From positions 3,100,001 to 3,164,000 of the forward strand of contig NZ_CP092430.2 in the NCBI RefSeq assembly GCF_022374935.2: DNA of 64,000 nt. Reading direction: 5' to 3'. Source of the stretch: Mycolicibacter virginiensis. Its GTDB lineage: Bacteria > Actinomycetota > Actinomycetes > Mycobacteriales > Mycobacteriaceae. Each line of letters starts with the position of its first letter. The stretch's first letter is position 1. Position numbers and translations under genes: made by a program. The notes under the pieces were generated by a model that made no database searches, was not told the DNA's origin, and worked only from the letters and a program-made list of their open reading frames with translations. Below, one piece after another: positions 45,418 through 55,437 of the stretch.

Positions 45418-46077
45418 GTGCAGACCGATCGACGAGGACGTCCGCGGCTGGTGGCTTCCAGCAGGCCGGGGCGCAGCGCGCGCGACGAGATCCTCGACGC
45501 CGCGGCGGAGCTGTTCACCACCGTCGGCTACGCCGCCACCTCGACCCGGCGCATCGCCGAGAGCGTCGGGATTCGGCAGGCCTCGCTGTATCACCACTTC
45601 GCCGCCAAAGACGACATCCTCGATGCCCTGCTGGCCGACACCGTCGATCCCTCCGTGCAGCTGGCCTCCGAGCTGCTGGCCGAGGGCGGGCCCAGCGCTC
45701 CCCGGTTGCACGCGCTCGTCGTCGCCGATACCGCGCAATTGTGCGGCGGTGCCTGGAATTTGGGCACTCTTTATCTGCTTCCCGAACTTCGCCTCGAGCG
45801 CTTCGCCGCCTTCCGCCGGCGCCGTGCCGAGTTGCGCAGTCACTATCAAGAGCTGTCGCGCGCGGTGATCGCCGAGCACGATGGTCCCGCGGATGCCGAC
45901 GATCTGTCGTTCCGGTTGGTGGAGACGGTGATCAACCGCCGCTCCGACGACGGCTGCTGTCCGCCGGATTATCCGTGGACCATTGCCGAAGCGGCACTAC
46001 GGATATTGGGCTGCACCAGAGGTTTCACCGCGATGCGCGCCTCGACTGACCACCGCTTGGGGTGGCAGCCCCAGTAG
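45418..46077 (+). CDS. TetR-family transcriptional regulator
   Basis: A 219-residue regulator. The N-terminal HTH (about residues 18-70) includes ARDEILDAAAELFTTVGYAATSTRR and ASLYHHFAAKDDIL. The C-terminal ligand-binding domain is less conserved and contains CGGAWNLGTLYLLPELR. It starts with GTG at 45418. Being divergent from the DUF1989-carboxyltransferase operon, it probably regulates that operon and itself. The stop lies 11 bp from the coaD stop. Confidence 0.9.
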   Translation: MQTDRRGRPRLVASSRPGRSARDEILDAAAELFTTVGYAATSTRRIAESVGIRQASLYHHFAAKDDILDALLADTVDPSVQLASELLAEGGPSAPRLHALVVADTAQLCGGAWNLGTLYLLPELRLERFAAFRRRRAELRSHYQELSRAVIAEHDGPADADDLSFRLVETVINRRSDDGCCPPDYPWTIAEAALRILGCTRGFTAMRASTDHRLGWQPQ

Positions 46078-46088
46078 GCGGCGCCTGC

Positions 46089-46568
46089 TCAGCGCGCGGC
46101 CAGCTTGGCAGCCAGCCTGCGGTTCACTGGTTCGGGCAGTAGGTCGGAGACATCACCGCCCATCGACGCCACTTCCTTTGCCAGCGACGACGATACGAAC
46201 GAATACCGCGGTGTGGTCGCCACGAAAAACGTGTCGACACCGGCGATGTGCTTGTTCATCTGAGCCATCTGCAGCTCGTACTCGAAGTCGGTGCCGGTGC
46301 GCAGGCCCTTGACGATCGCGGTCAGCCCGCGCTGCCGGACGAAATCGACCACCAAGCCCTGACCCGACTCCGCGCGCACATTGGGCAGATGCGCGGTGGC
46401 TTCGGCGATCATCTCGAGGCGCTCGTCCAGGCTGAACATGCCCTTTTTCGACGGATTGACCAGTACGGCGGCCACCACCTCGTCGAACTGGGCGGCCGCG
46501 CGCTCCAGGATGTCGACATGTCCCAACGTCACAGGGTCGAAGGAACCGGGGCATACCGCACCACTCAT
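46089..46568 (-). CDS. coaD: Phosphopantetheine adenylyltransferase
   Basis: A 159-residue enzyme for the penultimate step of CoA synthesis. The nucleotidyltransferase motif [10 protein letters not shown] (8-17) contains the adenylate-binding His, and the C-terminal signature region is present as [14 protein letters not shown]. Length and sequence match Rv2965c. Upstream are rsmD and pca on the same strand, separated from coaD by a 44-bp GC-rich repeat. Confidence 0.97.
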   Translation of the reverse strand: MSGAVCPGSFDPVTLGHVDILERAAAQFDEVVAAVLVNPSKKGMFSLDERLEMIAEATAHLPNVRAESGQGLVVDFVRQRGLTAIVKGLRTGTDFEYELQMAQMNKHIAGVDTFFVATTPRYSFVSSSLAKEVASMGGDVSDLLPEPVNRRLAAKLAAR

Positions 46569-46603
46569 AGTGCTCGACGCTAGCAGCAGGGCTGACTTAA
46601 TTG

Positions 46604-46647
46604 CGGCGACCCGCTGCGCCCGGCTTCGCCGCGCTTGCGATCGCCGC
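46604..46647. repeat. Single copy of the dispersed GC-rich core repeat
   Basis: One copy of the element also found in tandem at 33882-34012 and, reversed, at 7336-7454. It starts GCGGCGACCCGCTGCGCC and ends GCGATCGCCGC, so the outer 7 bp (GCGGCGA/TCGCCGC) are inverted repeats. It occupies the gap between coaD and rsmD. Confidence 0.8.
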
Positions 46648-47156
46648 TACTCGAGCTCCGCCAGCTCCAGGCGGGTGTCGCCGTACCGGCGATCAGGCCA
46701 CGCCTCCCAGCCGTCCGGCCAACACACCGCGGGACTCGACGACGGCCGTTCGATCACCACAACGGTGCCCGGACCCACCCAACCGCCGGCGGTCAACAAC
46801 CCCGGCAGCGCGTCAATGGCGGCGGCATCGACCTCGTAGGGCGGATCGGCCAGCACCAGATCCACCGGAGTCTCAGTCCCCCCGGCCAGCACCGCGGCCA
46901 CCGTGCCGCGGCGCAGCACAGCACCGGCCAGCCCCAGTGCGGCGATATTGGCGGCCAGCACCTCGGCGGCACGGCGGTCCGATTCGACGAACAGTGCCGA
47001 TCCGGCACCGCGAGACAGCGCCTCCAAGCCGAGCGCCCCCGACCCCGCGTAGAGGTCCAACACCGACATCCCGGTCAGGTCCATCCGGGAGTCGAGCATA
47101 TTGAACAGCGCCTCGCGCACCCGATCTGTGGTTGGCCGGGTGCCGCGCGGCGGCAC
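46647..47156 (-). CDS. rsmD: 16S rRNA (guanine966-N2)-methyltransferase
   Basis: A 169-residue SAM-dependent RNA methyltransferase. [17 protein letters not shown] is the RNA-binding start, [16 protein letters not shown] is motif I, and the catalytic DPPY is at 104-107. It matches Rv2966c in size and place, downstream of pca and upstream of coaD, an order often seen for rsmD-coaD. Confidence 0.95.
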   Translation of the reverse strand: MPPRGTRPTTDRVREALFNMLDSRMDLTGMSVLDLYAGSGALGLEALSRGAGSALFVESDRRAAEVLAANIAALGLAGAVLRRGTVAAVLAGGTETPVDLVLADPPYEVDAAAIDALPGLLTAGGWVGPGTVVVIERPSSSPAVCWPDGWEAWPDRRYGDTRLELAELE

Positions 47157-47197
47157 GGCGAGGCGTCGCCCACCGGCCGCGCCCCCGACAATGCGAG

Positions 47198-50100
47198 TCA
47201 GCTCAGCACCACCAACAGGTCTCCGCCTTCGACCTGCGCGGTCCCGGAAACGGCCACCCGCGCGACGGTGCCGTCGGCCGGCGCGGTGATGGCCGCCTCC
47301 ATCTTCATCGCCTCGATGGTGGCCAGGGTCTGTCCGGCGGTGACCTGCTCTCCTTCGGCCACCCCGATGGTGACCACGCCGGCAAACGGTGCCGCGACAT
47401 GGCCCGGCTTGGTGCGGTCGGCCTTCTCGGCAACCGGCACCTCGCTGGCGATACTGCGATCACGCACCTCGACCGGCCGCAGTTGACCGTTGATGATGCA
47501 CATCACGGTCCGCATGCCGCGTTCATCCGGCTCGGAGATGGCCTCGAGCCCGATCAGCAGCTCCACCCCGCGCTCCAGCTTGACCCGATGCTCCTCGCCC
47601 TGACGCAGGCCGTAGAAGAACTGGTTGGCCGACAGCCGTGAGATGTCGCCGTAGAGCTCCCGATGCGACTCGAATTCCTTTGTGGGACCGGGGAACAGCA
47701 GGCGGTTGAGGCGGGCCTGGCGTTGCGGTCCAGACTTGGCCAACACCGCCTCGTCGTCGGCCGAGAGTTGCTGCATCTCCCGTGCCGGGCCGCGACCCTG
47801 TAGCGCCTTGGTCCGCAACGGCTCCGGCCAGCCACCGGCCGGGTCGCCCAGCTCACCGCGCAGGAAGCCGATCACCGAGTCCGGGATATCGACTCGGGAC
47901 GGATCAGCGGCGAACTCGTCGGCGCTGACGCCGGCACCGACCAGGGCCAGCGCGAGATCACCGACCACCTTCGAACTCGGGGTCACCTTGATCAGCCGAC
48001 CGAGCACGGCATCCGCGGCGGCATAGTTGTTCTCGACGTCCTCGAACCGGTCCGCCAACCCCAGCGCCTTGGCCTGCTGGTGCAAGTTGGACAGCTGGCC
48101 ACCGGGAATCTCATGGCGGTAAACCCGCCCGGTCGGTGCGGCAAGCCCGGATTCGAACGGCGCGTACACCTTTCGCAGCGCCTCCCAGTACGGCTCCAGG
48201 TCGCCCACCGCGTCCAGCGAGATCCCGGTGTCGTAGTCGGTCTGGGCCGCCGCGGCGATGATCGAGCTCAGCGCCGGCTGGCTGGTGGTGCCCGCCAGCG
48301 GCGCCGCCGCGCCGTCGACGGCATCCGCCCCCGCCTGCCAGGCGGCGACGTAGCTGGCCAGCTGACCGCCCGCGGTGTCGTGGGTGTGTATGTGGATGGG
48401 CAGGTCGAAGCGACTGCGCAACGCGCTCACCAATGTGGTTGCCGCGGCGGGACGCAACAGGCCCGCCATGTCCTTGATCGCCAGCACGTGGGCGCCGGCG
48501 TTCACGATCTGCTCGGCGAGCCGCAGGTAGTAGTCCAGCGTGTAGAGCGTTTCGCCCGGACTGCTCAGATCCCCGGTGTAACACATGGCGACTTCGGCTA
48601 CCGCACTCCCGGTTTCGCGCACCGCGTCAATGGCCGGAAGCATCGAGTCGACGTTGTTGAGCGCATCGAAGATCCGGAAGATATCAATACCAGTTGCCGT
48701 GGCCTCTTCCACGAACGCCGAAGTCACCAGCTCCGGATACGGGGTATACCCGACCGTGTTGCGTCCGCGCAGCAGCATCTGCAGACAGATGTTGGGCAGC
48801 GCCTCGCGCAGCGCGGCCAGCCGCTCCCAGGGGTCTTCCTTCAGAAACCGCAGCGCCACATCGTAAGTCGCGCCACCCCAGCACTCGACCGACAGCAGTT
48901 GGGGCATGGTGTGGGCCACGTACGGCGCCACCTTGACCAACCCACTGGTGCGCACCCGGGTGGCCAACAGCGACTGGTGGGCGTCCCGGAACGTGGTGTC
49001 GGTGACCCCGACCGCCCGTGAGTCCCGCAGCCAGCGGGCGAACCCCTCTGGCCGCAGCTCGACCAGCCGTTGCTTGGAGCCCGCCGGCGGGGGCACCGAC
49101 AGATCCAGCTCGGGCAGCTTGTCACGCGGGTACACCGCCGACGGCCGAGTACCGTGCGGGCTGTTGACGGTGACATCCGCCAGGTAGTTCAAGATCTTGG
49201 TGCCACGGTCGGCCGAGGAACGCGCGGTCAGCAGCTGCGGGCGCTCGTCGATGAACGAGGTGGTGATGCGCCCGGCGGAGAAGTCCGGGTCATCGAGCAC
49301 GGCCTGCAGGAACGGAATGTTGGTGGCGACCCCACGGATTCGGAATTCCGCGATCGCCCGGCGCGCGCGCTTCACCGCGGTGGGGAAATCCTTACCGCGA
49401 CAGGTCAGCTTGACCAGCATCGAATCGAAGTGCGCGCTGATCTCCGCACCGAGGTTGGTGCCGCCATCCAGCCGGATGCCCGCCCCGCCCGGGCTGCGGT
49501 AGGCGCTGATCCGTCCGGTGTCGGGCCGGAATCCGTTGGCCGGATCCTCGGTGGTGATCCGGCATTGCAGCGCCGCCCCGTGCAGCGTGATCGATTCCTG
49601 CGAGAGACCCAGGTCCGCCAGCGACTCACCGGCGGCGATCCGCAGCTGTGACGACACCAGGTCGACGTCGGTGATCTCCTCGGTAACGGTGTGCTCCACC
49701 TGGATGCGCGGGTTCATCTCGATGAACACGTGATGGCCGCGCTCGTCGACCAGGAACTCCACGGTGCCCGCGCAGGTGTAGCCGATGTGACGCGCGAACG
49801 CGACGGCATCCGCGCAGATCTTCTCGCGCAGATCCGGATCGAGATTCGGCGCCGGCGCCAACTCCACGACCTTCTGATGCCGGCGCTGCACGCTGCAGTC
49901 ACGCTCGTAGAGGTGGATCACGTTGCCGTCGTTATCGGCCAGGATCTGCACCTCGATGTGGCGCGGGTTCAGTACCGCCTGCTCGAGGTAGACGTGCGGG
50001 TCGCCGAACGCCGAATCCGCTTCCCGACTGGCCGCTTCGACCGCATCGGCCAGCCCGTCGATGTCGGCGACCCGACGCATCCCGCGACCACCGCCACCGG

Positions 50101-50581
50101 CGACCGCCTTGACGAACAGTGGGAACGTCATGCCTTGGGCTGCGGCGAGCAGTTCGGAGACTGAGGACGAGGGCGCCGACGACGCCAGCACGGGCAGTCC
50201 CGCCTCCCGCGCAGCGGCCACCGCGCGAGACTTGTTGCCGGCCAGCGCCAGCACTGCCGCGCTGGGACCGACGAAGGTGATGCCCGCATCCGCACAGGCC
50301 TGCGCCAGTTGAGGATTCTCCGAAAGGAAACCGTAGCCGGGGTAGACGGCGTCGGCCCCGCATCGTACTGCGGTGCCGACGATCTCATCGACTGACAGGT
50401 ACGCGCGTACCGGATGGCCCTCTTCGCCGATCTGGTAGGACTCGTCGGCCTTGAGCCGGTGCAGCGAGTTGCGGTCCTCATACGGGTAGACCGCCACTGT
50501 GCCGACCCCGAGTTCGACGGCGGCCCGGAACGCGCGGACAGCGATCTCTCCGCGGTTGGCCACCAGCACTTTGGAGATCAC
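47198..50581 (-). CDS. pca: Pyruvate carboxylase
   Basis: A 1127-residue biotin enzyme that forms oxaloacetate from pyruvate. It contains a biotin carboxylase domain (1-450; [13 protein letters not shown], the ATP-grasp [10 protein letters not shown], and [15 protein letters not shown]), a carboxyltransferase TIM barrel (about 530-800; [13 protein letters not shown]), the PC tetramerisation region, and a C-terminal biotinyl domain with EAMKME, Lys1093 being the biotin site. All parts are present. It is the only biotin carboxylase encoded in the window and, being complete, is not an obvious partner of the incomplete carboxyltransferase at 41975. Confidence 0.97.
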   Translation of the reverse strand: MISKVLVANRGEIAVRAFRAAVELGVGTVAVYPYEDRNSLHRLKADESYQIGEEGHPVRAYLSVDEIVGTAVRCGADAVYPGYGFLSENPQLAQACADAGITFVGPSAAVLALAGNKSRAVAAAREAGLPVLASSAPSSSVSELLAAAQGMTFPLFVKAVAGGGGRGMRRVADIDGLADAVEAASREADSAFGDPHVYLEQAVLNPRHIEVQILADNDGNVIHLYERDCSVQRRHQKVVELAPAPNLDPDLREKICADAVAFARHIGYTCAGTVEFLVDERGHHVFIEMNPRIQVEHTVTEEITDVDLVSSQLRIAAGESLADLGLSQESITLHGAALQCRITTEDPANGFRPDTGRISAYRSPGGAGIRLDGGTNLGAEISAHFDSMLVKLTCRGKDFPTAVKRARRAIAEFRIRGVATNIPFLQAVLDDPDFSAGRITTSFIDERPQLLTARSSADRGTKILNYLADVTVNSPHGTRPSAVYPRDKLPELDLSVPPPAGSKQRLVELRPEGFARWLRDSRAVGVTDTTFRDAHQSLLATRVRTSGLVKVAPYVAHTMPQLLSVECWGGATYDVALRFLKEDPWERLAALREALPNICLQMLLRGRNTVGYTPYPELVTSAFVEEATATGIDIFRIFDALNNVDSMLPAIDAVRETGSAVAEVAMCYTGDLSSPGETLYTLDYYLRLAEQIVNAGAHVLAIKDMAGLLRPAAATTLVSALRSRFDLPIHIHTHDTAGGQLASYVAAWQAGADAVDGAAAPLAGTTSQPALSSIIAAAAQTDYDTGISLDAVGDLEPYWEALRKVYAPFESGLAAPTGRVYRHEIPGGQLSNLHQQAKALGLADRFEDVENNYAAADAVLGRLIKVTPSSKVVGDLALALVGAGVSADEFAADPSRVDIPDSVIGFLRGELGDPAGGWPEPLRTKALQGRGPAREMQQLSADDEAVLAKSGPQRQARLNRLLFPGPTKEFESHRELYGDISRLSANQFFYGLRQGEEHRVKLERGVELLIGLEAISEPDERGMRTVMCIINGQLRPVEVRDRSIASEVPVAEKADRTKPGHVAAPFAGVVTIGVAEGEQVTAGQTLATIEAMKMEAAITAPADGTVARVAVSGTAQVEGGDLLVVLS

Positions 50582-50590
50582 AATCCACCC

Positions 50591-51202
50591 CTACAGCAGC
50601 GTTATCCAGTAATCCTGAAACCGAATAAATATCAACAGGAATAACGCGATAAACCATAACGCAGCGATGGTCCAACGCCATCGGTGCAAAAGCTGCAAAT
50701 TTTTGCGTATACCACCCTGCTCGGATGCTAGGGCTGCGAATATCACCAGCAGGCACAGGGTGACCGCCCACACCACCATGCAATACGGGCACAGCGCGCC
50801 AATCCGGTACAGACTCTGGAAGATCAGCCAGTGCACGAAGCCGGCGCCGGCCAGCGTGCCCACCGTCAACCCAGTCCAATACCACTGCGGCAACGGCACT
50901 TTCGCGACCGTCAATACGCCGGTGACGACCACCACGGTGAAGGCGACGATCCCCATCAACGGGTTGGGGAACCCCAGCACGGACGCCTGCGGGGTGACCA
51001 TCACCGATCCACAGGACAGCACCGGATTGAGGTTGCACGACGGCACGTAGCCGGTGTCCGTGAGCAGCTTGATCTTCTCGACGGTCAGCGTGACGGAGGC
51101 GGCCAGTCCGATGACCCCGCCGATCAGCACCGCCCAGGCCCGCGATGCCGCTACCGGCACCGCCTGGGCGGGCGCTTCGACCGCCGGAGCCGTGATGGTC
51201 AC
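50591..51202 (-). CDS. Vitamin K epoxide reductase (VKOR) family oxidoreductase
   Basis: A 203-residue integral membrane protein with about five helices. The active-site pair CPYC (Cys138, Cys141) lies at a membrane helix, and the loop cysteines Cys56 and Cys64 (PSCNLNPVLSCGS) shuttle electrons from partner proteins. VKOR replaces DsbB in actinobacteria, regenerating DsbA-like oxidants with menaquinone. The DsbA-like gene immediately upstream overlaps its start (51199-51202), so the pair is a coupled disulfide-formation unit (Rv2968c-Rv2969c). Confidence 0.95.
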   Translation of the reverse strand: MTITAPAVEAPAQAVPVAASRAWAVLIGGVIGLAASVTLTVEKIKLLTDTGYVPSCNLNPVLSCGSVMVTPQASVLGFPNPLMGIVAFTVVVVTGVLTVAKVPLPQWYWTGLTVGTLAGAGFVHWLIFQSLYRIGALCPYCMVVWAVTLCLLVIFAALASEQGGIRKNLQLLHRWRWTIAALWFIALFLLIFIRFQDYWITLL

Positions 51203-51954
51203 GACTCCTGAGCCGGCACGGCCATACCGGGCACGTCGCCGACGATCTCGCGGATCTTGGAGACCAGGGCTTCCGGGGTCGAAGGGCGGTAGTCCTCACC
51301 ATTGATGCGCAACGTGGGGGTGGCGTGAATGCCCCCGGCCGCAGCCATACCGCCGACCATCTTCAGGTACTTGCCGCTGTTGATGCACGCCGGAACCCCG
51401 CCGGCAGCGCCGGCTTGGCGGGCCAACTCGATCAGGCGCTTGTTGTCCGGGAATTCCGTGCCGATCTCCGACGGCTGCAGCTGCTCGGTGTAGAGCGCGG
51501 TGTGGAACCGGCGGAAGGCGTCGTTGTTCTCGTCGGCGACGCAGTAGGCCGCGGCTCCGGCGCGCGAGGAGTAGTCATCGTTCTGCGGCCGGTCCAGGAT
51601 CGCCACCATGTGGTAGTCGGCGGCGATCGCCCCGCTGTCGATCAGCCGAGACACCGTCGGGCCGAACGCCCGCTCAAGGTTGCCGCAGGCCGGGCAGAGG
51701 AAGTCTTCGTAGAACGTCAGCACGGCCTTGGGCTCGTCGGTCCCCTCCTTGGTGACCAGCTTGCTGGAAGTGACCCGGATCGCCTCGCCTGCGCCGGCGC
51801 CCTTCTTGTGACCGTTGGACACCACGATGTAGCCGATGAGCCCCACCGCGAAGACCACCACGATGGCGACGAGGCCGATCTGCATTGCGAGGTTGCGCTT
51901 CTGGTCGCCGGCCCTCAAGCCGGAGGCGCCGGGGCGTTTGGGTTTGCTGGCCAC
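51199..51954 (-). CDS. DsbA-like membrane-anchored thiol oxidase (Rv2969c orthologue)
   Basis: A 251-residue protein with a short basic cytoplasmic N-terminus, one membrane segment (about 24-46) and an extracytoplasmic thioredoxin-fold domain. The active site is CPAC (Cys87-Cys90, in YEDFLCPACGN), and the cis-Pro loop appears as HATPTLRING. A second pair of cysteines (CVADEN and VPACINSG) matches the extra disulfide of the M. tuberculosis protein. It oxidises secreted proteins and is recycled by the adjacent VKOR protein. Confidence 0.95.
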   Translation of the reverse strand: MASKPKRPGASGLRAGDQKRNLAMQIGLVAIVVVFAVGLIGYIVVSNGHKKGAGAGEAIRVTSSKLVTKEGTDEPKAVLTFYEDFLCPACGNLERAFGPTVSRLIDSGAIAADYHMVAILDRPQNDDYSSRAGAAAYCVADENNDAFRRFHTALYTEQLQPSEIGTEFPDNKRLIELARQAGAAGGVPACINSGKYLKMVGGMAAAGGIHATPTLRINGEDYRPSTPEALVSKIREIVGDVPGMAVPAQES

Positions 51955-52019
51955 AGTCGGTTGGTCCTCGTGTTCGGTGGTCGGTTTGCGGTTCAGCGTA
52001 CCGGCGTGAGCGCCGGACC

Positions 52020-53123
52020 TCAGCCGCGGCTGAGGTGCGCGCGCAGCGCCGAGATCAACTCACTGGTCGCGGTCGCGCTGCCGCCCCCCAGCGGAAACAG
52101 GTTGATGAAAGCGTGGGTCAACGACGGCATCTGCCGCAGGTCCACCACAACCCCGGCCTTGCGCAGTGCCGCCGCGAACGCTTCGCCCTCGTCGTGCAGC
52201 GGGTCGAATCCGGCGACGGCCACCAGTGCCGGCGGCAAGCCGGACAGGTCGCCGGCCAGCAGCGGCGATACCAGCGGGTCGGTCGGGTCCAGCTGTGAGC
52301 GGCCGACGTATTGGTCGGTGAACCAGTCGATGTCGTGCTTGGTCAGCAAAAAACCGTCGCCGTAGAGGGTGCGCGAACGGGTCTGGGCGGTGCAGTCGGT
52401 GACCGGGTAGATCAGCCACTGCAGAACGGGTGCCGGTCCCCCTTCATCGCGTGCCCGCAGCGCGACCGCGGCGGCCAGGTTGCCACCGGCGCTGTCGCCA
52501 CCGACCGCGACCCGCCCGGCAATCCCACCGAGCTCCGCGGCGTGGTCATGGGCCCAGCGGAATGCGGCCAGGGCATCGTCGAACGCGGCCGGCGCGGGGT
52601 GCTCGGGCGCCAGCCGGTAGTCGACCGACAGCACCGCGATGTCGCCGTCTCGGCAGGTCAGTCGGCAGATCGCGTCGTGGCTGTCCAGGTCCCCGATCAC
52701 GAACCCGCCACCGTGGTAGAAGACCAGCAACGGCTTGGCGCCACCACCGACCGGGCGGTAGTGCCGAGCGGCGATGTCCCCGGCCGGGCCGGGCAATACG
52801 ATGTCGCGTACATCGACGTGGATCTCGCCGCCGCCCAGCCCGGCGGACGTCTCGCGCAACTTGGCGCGGGAGGCGACCGCGTCTTCGCCGACGACTAAGC
52901 CGTTGACGCCCATCGCGCGCTGCGCGGCCAGCGTCAGCCGCAGGGTGGGGTCCAGGGTCTTGCCGTCGATGGTCACCGCGCGCCCGCCGGTCATGATCCG
53001 CTGAACCCCGATCGGCAGCATCGGCGTCACCTTCATACCGACCGTCATCAGGGTGCTCTGCAGCTGTTCGGTCCATCGCGCGCCCCGGCCGGAACCGGAG
53101 CCGCCTGGCAGACTTCGTGTCAT
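52020..53123 (-). CDS. lipN: Lipase/esterase LipN
   Basis: A 367-residue hormone-sensitive-lipase-family esterase. The oxyanion HGGG is at 137-140, the nucleophile elbow GDSAGG holds Ser211, and the later DEGE and SLTHAF segments provide the Asp and His of the triad. The start MTRSLPG corresponds to MTKSLPG of Rv2970c LipN. The ATG (53121-53123) overlaps the ATG of the divergent aldo-keto reductase (53122-53124) through the shared CATG, so each promoter must lie inside the other coding region, or the real start is further in. Confidence 0.93.
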   Translation of the reverse strand: MTRSLPGGSGSGRGARWTEQLQSTLMTVGMKVTPMLPIGVQRIMTGGRAVTIDGKTLDPTLRLTLAAQRAMGVNGLVVGEDAVASRAKLRETSAGLGGGEIHVDVRDIVLPGPAGDIAARHYRPVGGGAKPLLVFYHGGGFVIGDLDSHDAICRLTCRDGDIAVLSVDYRLAPEHPAPAAFDDALAAFRWAHDHAAELGGIAGRVAVGGDSAGGNLAAAVALRARDEGGPAPVLQWLIYPVTDCTAQTRSRTLYGDGFLLTKHDIDWFTDQYVGRSQLDPTDPLVSPLLAGDLSGLPPALVAVAGFDPLHDEGEAFAAALRKAGVVVDLRQMPSLTHAFINLFPLGGGSATATSELISALRAHLSRG

Positions 53124-53967
53124 GGCTGCTGAAGATAACTCACGTTCAGTCACGCTCAACGACGGTAATTCCATCCCCAGCGTCGGTTTCGGGGTTTACA
53201 AGATTTCGCCCGCTGAGACCGAGCAGGCGGTGCGTACCGCACTGGAGGCCGGATACCGCCATATCGACACCGCAGCCCTGTACGGCAACGAGCGGGAGGT
53301 CGGCCGGGCCGTCGCGGCGTCCGGCCTGCCGCGTGACGAGGTGTATGTGGTCACCAAGGTGTGGAACTCCGACCAGGGCTACGACTCCACGCTGGCAGCA
53401 TTCGACAAGAGCATGGAGCGACTTCGCCTCGATTTTCTGGACCTGTACCTGATCCACTGGCCGCTGCCGGCCGCGGGCAAATTCGTCGAGACCTTCCGGG
53501 CACTGGCCCATCTGCGGGATCAGGGCCGGATCCGGTCGATCGGGGTGAGCAACTTCGCTCCCGAACACCTCAAGATGCTCATCGACGGGACGGGGATCGT
53601 GCCCGTCGTCAACCAGGTCGAGTTGCACCCGCGCTTCAGCCAGCCCGAACTGCGCGAGACGCATGCCCGCCTCGGGATTGCCACCGAAGCCTGGGCGCCG
53701 CTGGGGCGGGGTTCGCTGCTGGCTCATCCGGTGATTACCGAGGTGGCGCACCGGTGCGGAAAGACACCGGCGCAGGTACTGATTCGGTGGCATATCCAAC
53801 TGGGTAATATTGTGATTCCGAAATCGGTGCACCCGGAGCGCATCGTCGGCAACTTCGACGTCTTCGACTTCGAACTCGGCACGTCGGAGATGGCCGAGAT
53901 ATCCTCGCTCGACGACGGCGCCCGATTGGGACCCGATCCGCGAACATTCGATTACACAGGTAGGTGA
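53122..53967 (+). CDS. Aldo-keto reductase (first of two)
   Basis: A 281-residue NADPH-dependent reductase. The AKR catalytic tetrad is complete: Asp49, Tyr54, Lys79, His112 ([20 protein letters not shown]), and [12 protein letters not shown] binds the cofactor phosphate. Enzymes of this type reduce toxic aldehydes and dicarbonyls such as methylglyoxal. It is one codon spacer ahead of a paralogue; M. tuberculosis has only one gene here (Rv2971), to which the second copy is closer, while M. smegmatis has a tandem pair. The start is taken at the ATG that opens [10 protein letters not shown]. Confidence 0.92.
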   Translation: MAAEDNSRSVTLNDGNSIPSVGFGVYKISPAETEQAVRTALEAGYRHIDTAALYGNEREVGRAVAASGLPRDEVYVVTKVWNSDQGYDSTLAAFDKSMERLRLDFLDLYLIHWPLPAAGKFVETFRALAHLRDQGRIRSIGVSNFAPEHLKMLIDGTGIVPVVNQVELHPRFSQPELRETHARLGIATEAWAPLGRGSLLAHPVITEVAHRCGKTPAQVLIRWHIQLGNIVIPKSVHPERIVGNFDVFDFELGTSEMAEISSLDDGARLGPDPRTFDYTGR

Positions 53968-53968
53968 A

Positions 53969-54808
53969 ATGACGTCGGGCACTGCGATCCCCTCGGTCAC
54001 CCTCAACGACGACCGCACGATGCCGACGCTGGGCATCGGGGTGGCCGAGTTGTCCGAAGCCGAGACCGAGCGCGCGGTCTCGACGGCGCTCGAGCTGGGC
54101 TGTCGTTTGATCGACACCGCCAAGGTGTACGGCAATGAGGCCGCGGTGGGCCGGGCTATCGCCGCGTCGGGGATCCCGCGCGAGGAGGTGTTCGTCACCA
54201 CCAAGCTGGCCAACGCCGACCAGGGCCTGACCGCCGCCATCGAAGCCTGCAAGGCCAGCCTGGAGCGGCTCGGAATGGACTACGTGGACCTGTACCTGGT
54301 CCACTGGCCGGCACCGTCGCTGGGCATGTACGTCGACAGCTTCGGCGGACTCATCCAGACCCGGGAGCTGGGACTGGCTCGGTCCATCGGGGTGTGCAAC
54401 TTCACCGCGAACCACCTCGACGACGTGATCGACCTGGCGTTCGAGACGCCATCGGTCAACCAGATCGAGCTACACCCGCTGCTCAACCAGGCTGAACTGC
54501 GCGCCGCCAATGCCGAGCGCGGCATCATCACCCAGGCTTACAGCCCGCTGGCGGTGGGCCGGTTGCTTGACCACCCGACCGTGACGGCGATCGCCGGGGA
54601 GTACGGCAAGACCCCGGCACAGGTGCTGATCCGGTGGAGCCTGCAACTGGGCAACGTGGTGATCCCCCGGTCGGCCCAACCCGAGCGGATCGCGGCCAAC
54701 CTCGACGTGTTCGGCTTCGAGCTGGCCGATGAGCACATGGAGAGCCTGGGCGGCCTCAACGACGGCACCCGGGTGCGGGAAGACCCGCTTACCTACAGCG
54801 GTATCTGA
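53969..54808 (+). CDS. Aldo-keto reductase, Rv2971 orthologue
   Basis: A 279-residue AKR with the same tetrad positions (Asp49, Tyr54, Lys79, His112) and a tail [14 protein letters not shown] that matches the end of Rv2971. It follows the first reductase by 1 bp, so both are on one transcript. The two proteins clearly arose by duplication but differ in the loops around the active site, so they may reduce different aldehydes. Its 3' end is convergent with the GNAT gene. Confidence 0.94.
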   Translation: MTSGTAIPSVTLNDDRTMPTLGIGVAELSEAETERAVSTALELGCRLIDTAKVYGNEAAVGRAIAASGIPREEVFVTTKLANADQGLTAAIEACKASLERLGMDYVDLYLVHWPAPSLGMYVDSFGGLIQTRELGLARSIGVCNFTANHLDDVIDLAFETPSVNQIELHPLLNQAELRAANAERGIITQAYSPLAVGRLLDHPTVTAIAGEYGKTPAQVLIRWSLQLGNVVIPRSAQPERIAANLDVFGFELADEHMESLGGLNDGTRVREDPLTYSGI

Positions 54809-54832
54809 TCCCCGCCGATCCGCCCACTCGCC

Positions 54833-55429
54833 TCAGCGCGCTAACACCCGGCGGTTGATCCGCTCCACCAACCGGGCTCGCAGGTGCGGCCACTCCTGCT
54901 CGATCACCGAGAAGACGATCGTGTTGCGAAAGGAGCCGTCGCGGCGGCGGGCATGGTTTCGCAGTTCACCCTCCCGGGTGGCGCCGATGGCCCCCACCGC
55001 GCGCTGCGAGCGCTCGTTGAGGTTGTCGACGTTGAACTGCACACGGCCCGCACCCAAGGCGCCGAAGCAGTGGTCGAGCAGCAGCAGTTTCGACTCGGAG
55101 TTGACCGCCGACCCGCGCACCCGCTGTGCCAGCCAGGTGCTGCCGACCGTCACCCGGCGGTCCACCTCGCTCATGTCGTAGAGGGATGTCGTCCCGACGA
55201 TCTCGCCGGTACTGACCTCGACCTGAGTCAACACCTGCTGTTCTGACGCCAGCGCCGCAGACACCGACGCTTCGGTGGGCGGCTCGGAGTGCTGCCCGTA
55301 GAGGAAGTAACGGGTGCACTCGGTGTCGAAGGCCTGGGCCAGTCCGGCGACGTCGGCGAGCACCGTCGGTCGCAACAGCACATGCGCGCCAGGCAGCGTC
55401 GGCGTAGTGCGCCAGTGGTCGATCGTCAT
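54833..55429 (-). CDS. GNAT-family N-acetyltransferase (RimJ-like)
   Basis: A 198-residue acetyltransferase. It has the RimJ/RimL-type opening GAHVLLRPTVLADVAGLAQAF, the central IVGTTSLYDMSEVDRRVTVG, the acetyl-CoA segment in the region of GSAVNSESKLLLLDHCF and the C-terminal NERSQRAVGAIGATREGELRNH. It may acetylate a ribosomal protein N-terminus or a small amine; nothing specifies which. It ends 24 bp from the AKR stop and starts 8 bp from the stop of the HNH gene upstream, so co-transcription with it is likely. Confidence 0.88.
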   Translation of the reverse strand: MTIDHWRTTPTLPGAHVLLRPTVLADVAGLAQAFDTECTRYFLYGQHSEPPTEASVSAALASEQQVLTQVEVSTGEIVGTTSLYDMSEVDRRVTVGSTWLAQRVRGSAVNSESKLLLLDHCFGALGAGRVQFNVDNLNERSQRAVGAIGATREGELRNHARRRDGSFRNTIVFSVIEQEWPHLRARLVERINRRVLAR

Positions 55430-55437
55430 CGGCTCCC

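Noticed and set aside
47198..50581. Biotin carboxylase of pca as the missing half of the 41975-43960 enzyme
   Set aside because: The gene is a complete pyruvate carboxylase with its own carboxyltransferase and biotinyl domain and is in a separate conserved operon.
53146..54252. 368-codon minus-strand ORF opposite the aldo-keto reductases
   Set aside because: The plus-strand genes have complete catalytic tetrads; this frame has no domain and spans both genes.
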